A stretch of 7,685 nt of DNA from assembly GCA_023461495.1 (NCBI GenBank), contig JAEYLA010000135.1, positions 1-7,685 of the forward strand, in the 5' to 3' direction. The stretch comes from Bacillota bacterium. Lineage in GTDB: Bacteria; Bacillota; Clostridia; Christensenellales; CAG-138. Numbering within the stretch: the stretch's first letter is position 1; every line of letters begins with the position of its first letter. Below are positions 1-6,657 of the stretch, one piece after another. The notes beneath the pieces are model-generated. The model had not been told where the DNA came from. It saw nothing but the letters and a program-made list of their open reading frames with translations, and made no database searches. The translations under genes were made by a program, and so were the position numbers.

Positions 1-482
1 ACCCGGTATTCAAGTACGGGTACGAGCGGTTTTTTGCCCGCTGCGCGGAAGCGGGGGTGGACGGGATCATCCTCCCCGACCTTCCTTATGAGGAAAAAGG
101 GGAGGTGGAGCCGTACGCCGCGAAAAACGGGGTGGATATCATATCCCTTGTTGCGCCCACCTCGCACGCCCGCGTGCGGGAGATCGCAGCTTCGGCGACC
201 GGATTTTTATACCTTGTTTCCTTCATGGGCGTGACGGGCATGCGCGGCGAAATCGCCACCGACCTTGCGGCCATCGTCAGCGAGGCGCGCGCGGTCAGTT
301 CCGTTCCCGTCGCCGTCGGCTTTGGGGTCAGCACGCCGGAGCAAGCGCGCGCTGTTGCTAGCTCTGCTGACGGCGTGATTGTGGGAAGCGCGCTCGTCAA
401 GCTTGCGGAGGAGCAGGGCAAGGATGCGCCCGCGGCCATAGAAGCCTATGCGCGGCGGATGAAGAAGGCTGTGCAAGGATAG
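1..482 (+). CDS. trpA: Tryptophan synthase alpha chain, 3' part only
   Basis: This is the C-terminal 159 residues of TrpA; the first complete codon is at base 3 and the stop is at 480-482. TrpA cleaves indole-3-glycerol phosphate to indole and glyceraldehyde 3-phosphate and passes indole to TrpB in the cytoplasmic alpha2-beta2 complex. The visible part begins at about residue 105 of the Salmonella protein. It carries VDGIILPDLP (the Asp matching alpha-Asp130 at the subunit interface), the FLYLVSFMGVTG strand-loop, the phosphate-binding VGFGVSTPEQ and GVIVGSALVK segments, and a normal C-terminal helix. The catalytic Glu49 and Asp60 lie upstream of the window. The reading frame is intact. No further trp gene follows, so this is probably the last gene of a trp operon. 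The identification is secure from these motifs and from the length to the C-terminus. Confidence 0.97.
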   Translation, partial: PVFKYGYERFFARCAEAGVDGIILPDLPYEEKGEVEPYAAKNGVDIISLVAPTSHARVREIAASATGFLYLVSFMGVTGMRGEIATDLAAIVSEARAVSSVPVAVGFGVSTPEQARAVASSADGVIVGSALVKLAEEQGKDAPAAIEAYARRMKKAVQG

Positions 483-501
483 GCGGTTGGAAGCAGAAAA
501 G

Positions 502-508
502 AAGGAGG
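502..508 (+). promoter_or_regulatory. Orphan Shine-Dalgarno-like AAGGAGG after trpA
   Basis: A perfect AAGGAGG lies 19 bases after the trpA stop. The first ATG downstream (530-532) is 21 bases away, which is too far for normal use. It opens a frame of only 17 codons (MDKSFFRGKAPEPYPRG, stop at 581-583) that runs into the hairpin cluster. It could be the remnant of the ribosome site of a lost gene, or chance. I do not call the 17-codon frame a gene. Confidence 0.3.
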
Positions 509-544
509 CACAGCCTGCCGCTGCAGAATATGGATAAATCTTTT

Positions 545-663
545 TTCAGGGGCAAAGCCCCTGAACCCTACCCAAGGGGCTAGTCCCTTGGGAATCCCTT
601 TCCATGGATGGGTTCTTAGGGCCGTTACGGCCCTAAGCGGGTGTTTGAGGGTAGAGCCCTCAA
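545..663. repeat. Cluster of four consecutive hairpins in the trpA/M28 convergent spacer
   Basis: Four perfect inverted repeats follow one another. TTCAGGGGC (545-553) pairs with 557-565 across an AAA loop. CCCAAGGG (571-578) pairs with 585-592. CTTAGGGCCG (615-624) pairs with 628-637 across a TTA loop. TTGAGGG (645-651) pairs with 657-663. None is followed by a T-run on either strand; the only T-run (541-546) precedes the first stem on the + strand. They are therefore not textbook intrinsic terminators, although they could slow RNA polymerase or protect the 3' ends of the two convergent transcripts. The arrangement resembles dispersed multi-hairpin intergenic repeats that I recall from clostridial genomes. 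That resemblance is from memory and was not checked. Confidence 0.75.
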
Positions 664-694
664 CGTACCCCCTTACAAATGAACAGTGGCCGGC

Positions 695-1975
695 CTATGC
701 CTGCCGCTGTTCCTTTTGGGAAAAGAACGCAATGCCGTGCTGGTCGTACAGGCGTACGGCGTCCAGGCAGATTTCCAATACCTTTTTGATGCAGTTGATG
801 TCAATGTTCTCATACGTATCATGCCGCGTATGGTAGTACGGCTGCGGGTCGTGGTTGACGGCGCAGAGCCCGCAGGCCATCAGCCCGCTGCGGGAGAACG
901 CCTCCGCATCGGTTGCGCCGGGGTAGAGCTGCGCTTCGGGGAGGTCGATGCCGTTGCGCCTTGCGGCCTCATACAAGAGGCTGCCGACGGCGGGGCTGTT
1001 CTGCTGCGTGCCGTTGATGCCTTTGAGATAGCACCGGAGATGCTCCTCCTCGCGCAGCGTGTCGAGCGCCACAAAGATGGTTTCGATCTCCTGCGGGGCG
1101 GCCTTTTTATAGTTTTGTGCAAAGGCGGAAGCGCCGCGCAGGCCCACCTCCTCGCCGCCGGTGATCAGGCAGCATACCTCGGTGTGTTCAAAACGGACGT
1201 CCCTGTCAAACAACTCCTTCAAGATGCCCATCGCCACAAAGGACCCCGAAAGGTTGTCGTTTGCGCCGTCCACCACGGTGTTGCGGTCAAAAAAGAACAG
1301 CAGCGCAATAAAAAACGGCATAAAACAAAGCTGCAAAATACCCGCAGCCATCCAGCCGCCCGCCATGGGAAACGGCCCATGCAGCAGGGACTCTAAAAAC
1401 GCCGCGATGCCGCAGCAGAGCACCGCGAACATCCCCAATATGGAGCCAAACAGCACAACGGAAACGAGAAGCCCCTTTCCATGCAGGCAATACGTAAACT
1501 CGCAGGCCGTGTCCGCATGCCCAACAAACACGATGCGGCGTTTTGCGGTGCCATTGGAGGAGCGCCTTGCATACACATTTGTGGAGGCTGCGCGGGGAAA
1601 TAGAAAATCGATATATTCCCGGTACAGCAAAAACTCAAATATGAACAGCGAAACGCAAAACAAGCTGAGAATTACGCCCGCGGCGGGGAGTATGGCAGAG
1701 GGGACAAGCGTATAGAGCCAATAGAGCGCGGTGCACACAAGGTTGAGCGCAGACGCGATTGTCACCCAGCCGTAAAACGCCTCCGGGTGCAGGAAATACG
1801 GATCCTGGCGCGTTTCGTCGGCCCACGTGCGCAGCTGGGTTTCAAAGAAATGCTGGCAGGCAAGCTCCGCTTTGGAGCCTGCGCTGCGGTTTTTGAAGCG
1901 CTTGCAGACGGTAAAAATACCCTCTTTGATGTAAGAGACGGTTTCTTGTTTTTGATCCATGGCAACGGCATCCAT
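695..1975 (-). CDS. Membrane-embedded M28-family zinc peptidase
   Basis: The product is a 426-residue putative metallo-aminopeptidase. An M28-type N-terminal region (RSAGSKAE, about residues 30-37) precedes two transmembrane helices (about 69-91 and 95-118). The catalytic domain then starts with GHADT (His153, Asp155), is interrupted by two more helices (about 169-197 and 208-229), and resumes with GANDNLSG (bridging Asp240), GGEEVGLRG (Glu275 catalytic, Glu276 ligand), VALDT (Asp305) and YYHTRHDT (His382). Every expected co-catalytic zinc ligand is present, so activity is likely, but the substrate is unknown. The frame is open upstream to 2203. The family-like sequence begins only near MDQKQETVSYIKEG, so I start at the ATG at 1975, after a weak AAAGAAAG; the ATG at 1960 is an equal alternative. 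The gene converges on trpA and diverges from the sensor operon. There is no functional link to either. Confidence 0.85.
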   Translation of the reverse strand: MDAVAMDQKQETVSYIKEGIFTVCKRFKNRSAGSKAELACQHFFETQLRTWADETRQDPYFLHPEAFYGWVTIASALNLVCTALYWLYTLVPSAILPAAGVILSLFCVSLFIFEFLLYREYIDFLFPRAASTNVYARRSSNGTAKRRIVFVGHADTACEFTYCLHGKGLLVSVVLFGSILGMFAVLCCGIAAFLESLLHGPFPMAGGWMAAGILQLCFMPFFIALLFFFDRNTVVDGANDNLSGSFVAMGILKELFDRDVRFEHTEVCCLITGGEEVGLRGASAFAQNYKKAAPQEIETIFVALDTLREEEHLRCYLKGINGTQQNSPAVGSLLYEAARRNGIDLPEAQLYPGATDAEAFSRSGLMACGLCAVNHDPQPYYHTRHDTYENIDINCIKKVLEICLDAVRLYDQHGIAFFSQKEQRQA

Positions 1976-2266
1976 TCTTTCTTTAGTGCACTTAGCTTCG
2001 GAGATTTCACCGGAAATTATTGCGGTAAAACACAGATCGGCGGATGTAAAATGCAGGGCAAAAAGGCTGTAAAAGGGGCTGTAGGAACAGGGAAGTGTTG
2101 TCTGGCATGTGCGGTGCAGCGCGCGTAGTGTTTTACCTATCAATTGCCATATAAAAGACCCGCGCTGTGGGAGGTCGGACAGAACATCCCGTGCTTGTGG
2201 CACGCGGCGGTTTCTGGCAAAAACGGGAGGAGCGGCCTTCCATATGCTGTCTAACCATGCTGTTTC
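1976..2266. other. Divergent intergenic region, left part
   Basis: This stretch lies between the start of the M28 peptidase on the - strand and the promoter of the sensor operon on the + strand. The peptidase frame stays open through to 2203, but that extension (for example MPQARDVLSDLPQRG) is not family-like and lacks a ribosome site, so I treat it as non-coding. Its leftward promoter should be here. I see only weak candidates, such as TTTACA on the - strand with no good -10 box. A small hairpin (CGTGC/GCACG, 2190-2204) is present. I find no tRNA, riboswitch or convincing operator. Confidence 0.5.
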
Positions 2267-2295
2267 TTGACAGGACAGGCGTTATGAGATATGTT
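2267..2295 (+). promoter_or_regulatory. Sigma-A-type promoter of the sensor operon
   Basis: A perfect -35 TTGACA (2267-2272) is followed by exactly 17 bases and a -10 TATGTT (2290-2295, four of six consensus positions). The transcript would begin near 2302, leaving a leader of about 100 bases before the ATG at 2405. An 11-base palindrome, ATGTTGAACAT (2291-2301), overlaps the -10 box and could be an operator. The promoter is inferred from sequence only, but box quality, spacing and position all fit. Confidence 0.6.
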
Positions 2296-2319
2296 GAACA
2301 TGCAAAATCGTTCTATGCG

Positions 2320-2340
2320 GCGGGATGCAGTCCGCTTTTT
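2320..2340 (+). terminator. Possible leader attenuator: short GC hairpin plus T-run
   Basis: GCGGG (2320-2324) can pair with TCCGC (2331-2335, including one G-T pair) around a six-base loop, and TTTTT (2336-2340) follows at once. This is the layout of an intrinsic terminator, but the stem is only five pairs, so it would be weak. It would lie roughly 20-40 bases into the proposed leader of the sensor operon and could reduce or modulate read-through. I see no clear alternative antiterminator pairing. Confidence 0.25.
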
Positions 2341-2404
2341 ACCGGAGGGCGGGAATTCCTCAACGAACATTTCATGACGCCTGTGGAAAAGAGGCAAGGA
2401 AAAT

Positions 2405-3379
2405 ATGATCAAATGGGTTTTTCGTACGCTGGCGGCGATTGTTGTCATACTTGCGGCGCTGTTTGTGCACCTGATGATTTCGGCGGGGCAGCGCGGCAAG
2501 ACTGCGCCGGACCAGGCGTACCAATACCATATCCAAATCGCCGTGCAGGAAACGGAAGAATATTTCTGGCAGCTGTTCCGGCAGGGTGCTTCGGAAGCCG
2601 GAGAGGCGCTCAGCGCCTATGTGGAGTTTGTTCCCGTACTCTCGGGGGATCCCAGCGCGCTGCGCGTCATGGTGGAACAGGGCGTGAACGCCAAGGTGGA
2701 CGCGCTTGCTTTGCAGGCGGTGGATGTGGAGGAAACCTCGGGCATCGTATCCTACGCGCTTGAACGTGAAATACCGGTCCTCACCTATGAAAGCGATATG
2801 TTTACCATTCCCGGCGTGCCAATGGTCAGCTCCAACAGCTATACCACCGGCATGCTTGCAGGGGAGATGGCGGCAAAGGCCGTGGGGGACAATGCGCGCG
2901 CCATGGTGATTTTAAAAAATCCCGGCGCAGGCGCCGAGGCGCAGACACAGAACCTGGTTGTACAGGGCATCATGGAGGGCAGCGCGCGCGCACAGGGGTT
3001 TACCGTGCAAAACACCTATGTGCTGCAAATGGAGCTGTTTGAGGCGGAAGACCTCAGACATACGCTTTTTTCGCGCGCGGCGGACATCAATGTGGTCATC
3101 TGCATGGATGAGCGCAGCACCCCCGCCATTGCGCAGATGCTGGTGGATGAAAACCGGGTGGGGGATATCGCGGTTATCGGTTACGGCATGATGCCGCAGA
3201 CGCTTGAGTACATTGAGCGCGGCGTGATTTACGGCTCTGTCTGTCCCGATGCGCACGATATTGGCTACTATACGGTCAAGAGCCTGGTGGACATCTTGGG
3301 TGGCGTACCGGTGAGCGATAGCTTCAACCCGGATGTGGACGCCGTCGACCGCAGCAATCTTGAGGGGTATCGCAAATAG
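2405..3379 (+). CDS. Membrane-anchored periplasmic-binding-like sensor protein
   Basis: The product is a 324-residue protein with an N-terminal hydrophobic helix (about residues 5-26) and no lipobox cysteine, followed by a type 1 periplasmic-binding fold (Peripla_BP_4, ribose-binding type, about 41-323). Family landmarks include VDALALQAVD (100-108), IPVLTYES (123-130), SNSYTTGMLAG (143-153) and AVIGYG (256-261). It probably stays tethered outside the membrane and presents ligand information to the kinase encoded immediately downstream, as XylFII does for LytS in Clostridium; that role is inferred from gene order. Usual sugar-contact positions differ: the Asp of the typical GFD hinge is Gly261, and the usual Gln near residue 280 is replaced by Cys-Pro. 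The ATG follows AAGGA (2396-2400, four-base gap). It could instead be a transport binding protein, but the lack of a lipobox and the operon partners argue against that. Confidence 0.85.
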   Translation: MIKWVFRTLAAIVVILAALFVHLMISAGQRGKTAPDQAYQYHIQIAVQETEEYFWQLFRQGASEAGEALSAYVEFVPVLSGDPSALRVMVEQGVNAKVDALALQAVDVEETSGIVSYALEREIPVLTYESDMFTIPGVPMVSSNSYTTGMLAGEMAAKAVGDNARAMVILKNPGAGAEAQTQNLVVQGIMEGSARAQGFTVQNTYVLQMELFEAEDLRHTLFSRAADINVVICMDERSTPAIAQMLVDENRVGDIAVIGYGMMPQTLEYIERGVIYGSVCPDAHDIGYYTVKSLVDILGGVPVSDSFNPDVDAVDRSNLEGYRK

Positions 3380-3394
3380 TATGGCAAATTCGGC

Positions 3395-3404
3395 AGGAAA
3401 AGGG
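3395..3404 (+). promoter_or_regulatory. Ribosome binding site that decides the kinase start
   Basis: AGGAAAAGGG ends six bases before the ATG at 3411, a normal spacing. The competing ATG at 3381, one base after the previous stop, has its best match (AGGGG, 3363-3367) 13 bases upstream. The ATG at 3333 lies inside the preceding gene. I therefore start the kinase at 3411; it would gain ten residues if 3381 is used. Confidence 0.5.
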
Positions 3405-3410
3405 TCGCGC

Positions 3411-4919
3411 ATGGAACGCAACGCCTCGTTCCGCACAAAGCTTTTAGGCTTTTCGCTGCTGGCGATGCTTGTGCTGTTCATGGTGGGCGTATATAACGCC
3501 GTTTCCTCTCGCATGATGCTCCAGGATATGGACAGGCTCCTGCGCCGTTCTGCGGAGCTGACTGCCATATACGACCAGATCAATGATATCCAGAGCGATC
3601 TTGAGAGCTATCTGTCCACAAGAAGCTCGGATGTGCTCCAGCAGTTTTATTCGCGCAGCAACGCGCTCTCTAGCAGCAGCGCCGTGCTCAACACCAATTC
3701 GGACTATACCGCGCGCGGCATCAAGCTCAAGAACCTGAGCGAGATGCTCACGCATTATCTTTCCACATTGGAAAGCACCGTCATTGAAAAGCGCAACGAA
3801 AACGTGCAGGCCTATGCTGCGGGGTATACCGCGGCGCAAAAGGAGCACGGTTACATCGGCAGCTATATCCAGCAGATCATGCGGGATGATCTCACGGACA
3901 GCGCGGAAAAATACGCGGCGCTCCAGGATGAAATCCGCATGAACACCACCATCAACTATGTATTGCTGTTTGTGACGGTCGTACTCGTCACGGGCGGGGC
4001 GTTCATTTTCAGCTTTGAACTGACAAAGCCCATCTCAAAGCTTGCGTCCTACGCGAAGGCGGTCTCTGAGGGCGAGTTTGACGTCACGGTGGAGGAGGAC
4101 TACAGCAGCAGGGAGATCAATATCCTGTTCCAGACGTTCCGCATGATGCTCGGAAGTATCCGGAGCTACGTGCGCGAACTGCAGGAAAAAGGGCGGCTTG
4201 AGCAAAAGCTCGCCGAAGAGCAGATCAATTCCCTGCAGATGAAAAACTCCCTGCACGAGGCGGAGCTATTGGCGCTGCAGTACCAGATGAACCCGCACTT
4301 TATCTTCAACACCATCAACATTGGCGCAAAGATCGCCATGATGCAGGGGGACGGCGTCACTTGCGAATACTTGGAAAACGCCGCGGAGGTGTTCCGTTAC
4401 AACCTGAGGGGGCTTGATTACAACGCGACGCTGCAGGAAGAGATTGACAATGTCACGGCGTACGCCAACCTTCTGTCCACCCGGTTTGGCAGCCGCGCCA
4501 CCTTCCAGATCAATGTGCCAAAGGACGAGCGCATCCTTTTGTTCCGCCTGCCGCGCATGACACTCCAGCCGCTCATCGAAAACGCGTTCATCCACGGGGT
4601 GAGCAAGCTTGAGGGCGGCGGCATTATCGGCCTTACTGCCAACTGGAATGGGGACAGGCTGTATGTGACGGTATCCAATATGGGCGAGGCGATTGAGGAA
4701 GAGCGTATCCAGCGCATATTAAGCGGAGAGCCGGGCGCTACGCCCGATCCAAGCCGGAAGGGGCACACCACCGGCATCGGCATTGACAACGTATTAAAAC
4801 GTCTGCGCATGTTTTTTGAGGTGGAGGATGTCATGAGCATCATCTGCGGCGGCGGGCGGACGAACATCATTTTAAAGCTGCCCATCCGCGCGGCGGACAT
4901 AGACGGAGGAAACGAGTAG
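3411..4919 (+). CDS. YesM/LytS-type sensor histidine kinase
   Basis: The product is a 502-residue membrane sensor kinase. In order it has a transmembrane helix (about 11-31), an extracytoplasmic region of about 150 residues (32-180) rich in predicted helix, a second transmembrane helix (182-204), a HAMP domain (205-257, beginning TKPISKLASYAKAVSEGEF), a coiled linker, the His_kinase domain with phospho-acceptor His296 in QMNPHFIFNTIN, and the ATPase domain with the N box LQPLIENAF (Asn391) and the G2 box GIGIDN (455-460). The G1 box is altered: SNMGEAI (422-428) in place of the common DNGxG. The extracytoplasmic region is not a Cache domain by eye. It is a plausible docking surface for the binding-like protein encoded just upstream. 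The partner regulator starts one base after the stop. Confidence 0.95.
   Translation: MERNASFRTKLLGFSLLAMLVLFMVGVYNAVSSRMMLQDMDRLLRRSAELTAIYDQINDIQSDLESYLSTRSSDVLQQFYSRSNALSSSSAVLNTNSDYTARGIKLKNLSEMLTHYLSTLESTVIEKRNENVQAYAAGYTAAQKEHGYIGSYIQQIMRDDLTDSAEKYAALQDEIRMNTTINYVLLFVTVVLVTGGAFIFSFELTKPISKLASYAKAVSEGEFDVTVEEDYSSREINILFQTFRMMLGSIRSYVRELQEKGRLEQKLAEEQINSLQMKNSLHEAELLALQYQMNPHFIFNTINIGAKIAMMQGDGVTCEYLENAAEVFRYNLRGLDYNATLQEEIDNVTAYANLLSTRFGSRATFQINVPKDERILLFRLPRMTLQPLIENAFIHGVSKLEGGGIIGLTANWNGDRLYVTVSNMGEAIEEERIQRILSGEPGATPDPSRKGHTTGIGIDNVLKRLRMFFEVEDVMSIICGGGRTNIILKLPIRAADIDGGNE
4905..4910 (+). promoter_or_regulatory. Ribosome binding site for the GTG start of the regulator
   Basis: GGAGGA sits inside the last codons of the kinase gene and ends ten bases before the GTG at 4921. 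It supports the GTG start, which gives a protein beginning MFRIMVVDDEP, the normal beginning of a receiver domain. The kinase stop and the regulator start are separated by one base, so the two are probably translationally coupled. Confidence 0.65.
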
Positions 4920-4920
4920 C

Positions 4921-6483
4921 GTGTTCAGGATAATGGTGGTGGACGACGAGCCGATCGCGGCGCAATCCGTCGTCTATATGATTGAGAAGAATTTTTCGGA
5001 TGTGGAGACAGTGGGCGTTTGTTCCTCCGGCAAGGAGGCCATTGAAAAAGCGGCGCTGCTGCATCCGGATATCGTGATTATGGACATCGACATGCCGGGC
5101 ATCAACGGCCTTGCAGCCATGCGCCAGATTCAGGAGGCAGGCGTCAATACGTCGTTTGTGGTGGTGACGGCGTTCGATTATTTCGATTACGCCGTAGAGG
5201 CCATGACGCTTGGCGTGGTGGAGTATCTGGTGAAACCAGTCAAGGAGGCAAAGCTTGTTTCCGTGCTCACGGGTGCGCTCGAGGGCCTGCGGCAAAAGCG
5301 CAGCGAGCGCCTGCGCGCGCTTGAGCAGCAGGAGCGGCTGGAGATGGCGATCCCCATGCTGGAGGAAGGCTTTCACAACGCGCTCAGGCTCTCGCAGGAT
5401 AGCGGGGAGGATCTTGTGAAATACTGCAAGCTCCTGGGGTTCCGCAACATGGGCGGGTTTGTGCTTGTGGCGGAATTTTTAGGGGAACCTGCGGAAACGG
5501 AGCAGGAAAAACGGCGCGATACGGTGAGCAACCTGATGAAGCGCGCGGGCGACTGCATTGTAGGCCCATGGCGGCACAGGCGGATTGCCGCTTACTATTT
5601 TGACGATGCGGAGCAGGACGCCGCCGGGCAGAAGGACAATGCCATCCGCATTGCGCAGACCGTGCTGCGCGGGCTTAGGAAGGAGCATGGCCGCGTGCTC
5701 ATTGGCATCGGGCGGCACTACGAGTCGGTCGTGGAAGCCAGGCGTTCCTACCAGCAGGCGCGGCGCGCGCTGCAGATTGCGGCGCTCGATGAAACCGACC
5801 GCAACGTGACTGTGCATGTGGACGATGTGGTGGAAAATAATTTGAGGCACCCGGTGCAGGTGCGGCAGCGGCTTGAAGAGGAACTGTTTGCCCGCGTGGA
5901 GGAAAACGACAGCGGCAGCATGCAGGTAACGCTTGAAAAGCTGTTCCTGCATACCCAGAGCAAGGCGGAGTCGCTCTCCGCCCTCCGGGATGGCATGACA
6001 GAGCTTGTATTGAGCTTTGGGCGGCGCTACGATATTCCGGTGGAGGCGTGCCGCGCAACGCTCAATGCGCTTGCCCTGGCGGAAGATGAAGAGCGCCTGC
6101 TGTTTTTGATGCGGGAGTATATGGCGCATTCGCTTTTAGCCATTGAGGGGGCAAGAAAAAGCGCCATCCGCAGCATTATTGAAAAAGCAAACCGCTACAT
6201 CCGCGCACATTACGCGGAGCAGCTTTCGCTCGACGACGTTGCGCGGGAAGTGAATTTATCAAGCTTTTATTTCAGCCGCCTCTATAAGCGGGAGACGGGC
6301 GTGAATTTTTCAGACAAGCTTGCACAGGTGCGGATTGAGCGCGCCAAGGAGCTTTTGAACCGCGAGGATCTTTCGGTCAAGGAAATCGCCTATCTTGTCG
6401 GCTATCAGGAGCCGAACTACTTTTCGCGCATCTTCAAGAAGGTCACGGGGCGCACGGCGAGCGAGTACAAAAAGGAGCCGTAG
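4921..6483 (+). CDS. YesN-type response regulator with AraC DNA-binding domain
   Basis: The product is a 520-residue transcription regulator. The receiver domain (1-about 125) has the acidic pair Asp8-Asp9, the phospho-acceptor Asp55 in IVIMDIDMPG, Thr83 and Lys105 in EYLVKP, so all phosphorylation residues are present. The middle region has a degenerate GGDEF-like stretch (about 175-285, ending RVLIGIGRHY and SYQQARRAL), as in other YesN and CdaR proteins. The C-terminus (about 418-520) is an AraC/XylS domain with two helix-turn-helix motifs (LSLDDVAREVNLSSFYFSRL and LSVKEIAYLVGYQEPNYFSR). It would be phosphorylated by the kinase encoded upstream and probably activates the xylF-like gene downstream; the target is inferred from position. 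The GTG start is supported by its ribosome site and by homology. The gene is intact. Confidence 0.96.
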   Translation: MFRIMVVDDEPIAAQSVVYMIEKNFSDVETVGVCSSGKEAIEKAALLHPDIVIMDIDMPGINGLAAMRQIQEAGVNTSFVVVTAFDYFDYAVEAMTLGVVEYLVKPVKEAKLVSVLTGALEGLRQKRSERLRALEQQERLEMAIPMLEEGFHNALRLSQDSGEDLVKYCKLLGFRNMGGFVLVAEFLGEPAETEQEKRRDTVSNLMKRAGDCIVGPWRHRRIAAYYFDDAEQDAAGQKDNAIRIAQTVLRGLRKEHGRVLIGIGRHYESVVEARRSYQQARRALQIAALDETDRNVTVHVDDVVENNLRHPVQVRQRLEEELFARVEENDSGSMQVTLEKLFLHTQSKAESLSALRDGMTELVLSFGRRYDIPVEACRATLNALALAEDEERLLFLMREYMAHSLLAIEGARKSAIRSIIEKANRYIRAHYAEQLSLDDVAREVNLSSFYFSRLYKRETGVNFSDKLAQVRIERAKELLNREDLSVKEIAYLVGYQEPNYFSRIFKKVTGRTASEYKKEP

Positions 6484-6657
6484 GGGTGTCCGGTGTAACG
6501 CGGCCAGGCAATCACACCGCGCGGGCGGCCACCGGCCGCCTCTGCGGTTGGTGCAACGCAATATACAACACACAACATGGGGGCGAATCGTGTTCGCCCG
6601 CAAAGCAGTGAATCGAAGCAATTCTTTGAGCGTTTGAAAGAAGGAGGAGGGGGAAAC
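6484..6657 (+). promoter_or_regulatory. Spacer before xylF with two hairpins and a near-repeat
   Basis: The 174 bases between the regulator and xylF hold two perfect inverted repeats: GGCGGCC (6524-6530) with 6534-6540, and GGGCGAA (6581-6587) with TTCGCCC at 6593-6599. Neither has a T-run after it. GGTGTAACGC (6492-6501) recurs as GGTGCAACGC (6550-6559), which might be regulator half-sites. TATACA (6562-6567) could be a -10 box, but no matching -35 is visible, as can happen in activator-dependent promoters. The region probably separates xylF expression from that of the sensor genes. The hairpins may instead belong to a dispersed repeat. Confidence 0.45.
6641..6653 (+). promoter_or_regulatory. 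Very strong ribosome binding site of xylF
   Basis: An extended purine tract AAGGAGGAGGGGG ends four bases before the ATG at 6658, with the AGGAGG core ten bases from the start. It is the strongest ribosome site in the window, in keeping with a binding lipoprotein that must be made in large amounts relative to the signalling proteins upstream. Confidence 0.8.

Noticed and set aside
545..663. Bidirectional intrinsic terminator for trpA and the M28 gene
   Set aside because: The stems are good, but neither strand has a T-run after a stem. The only T-run precedes the first hairpin on the + strand and reads as A-run on the other strand.
686..1396. A 236-codon + strand frame within the M28 gene
   Set aside because: It is the antisense shadow of the peptidase, whose metal-binding motifs fix the real strand and frame.
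1976..2203. N-terminal extension of the M28 peptidase to an ATG at 2203
   Set aside because: The frame is open, but the extra 76 residues do not resemble the family, no ribosome site precedes them, and the M28 N-terminal pattern starts just after the internal ATGs at 1975 and 1960.
2167..2763. A 198-codon + strand frame overlapping the start of the binding-like sensor gene
   Set aside because: It overlaps a clearly homologous gene in another frame, has no ribosome site at its start, and its downstream part is low-complexity Gly/Arg/Ala text typical of an out-of-frame reading.
6484..6657. Catabolite-repression (cre) site upstream of xylF
   Set aside because: The TGTAACGC and TGCAACGC segments look superficially similar but lack the base between AA and CG required by the TGNAANCG core.
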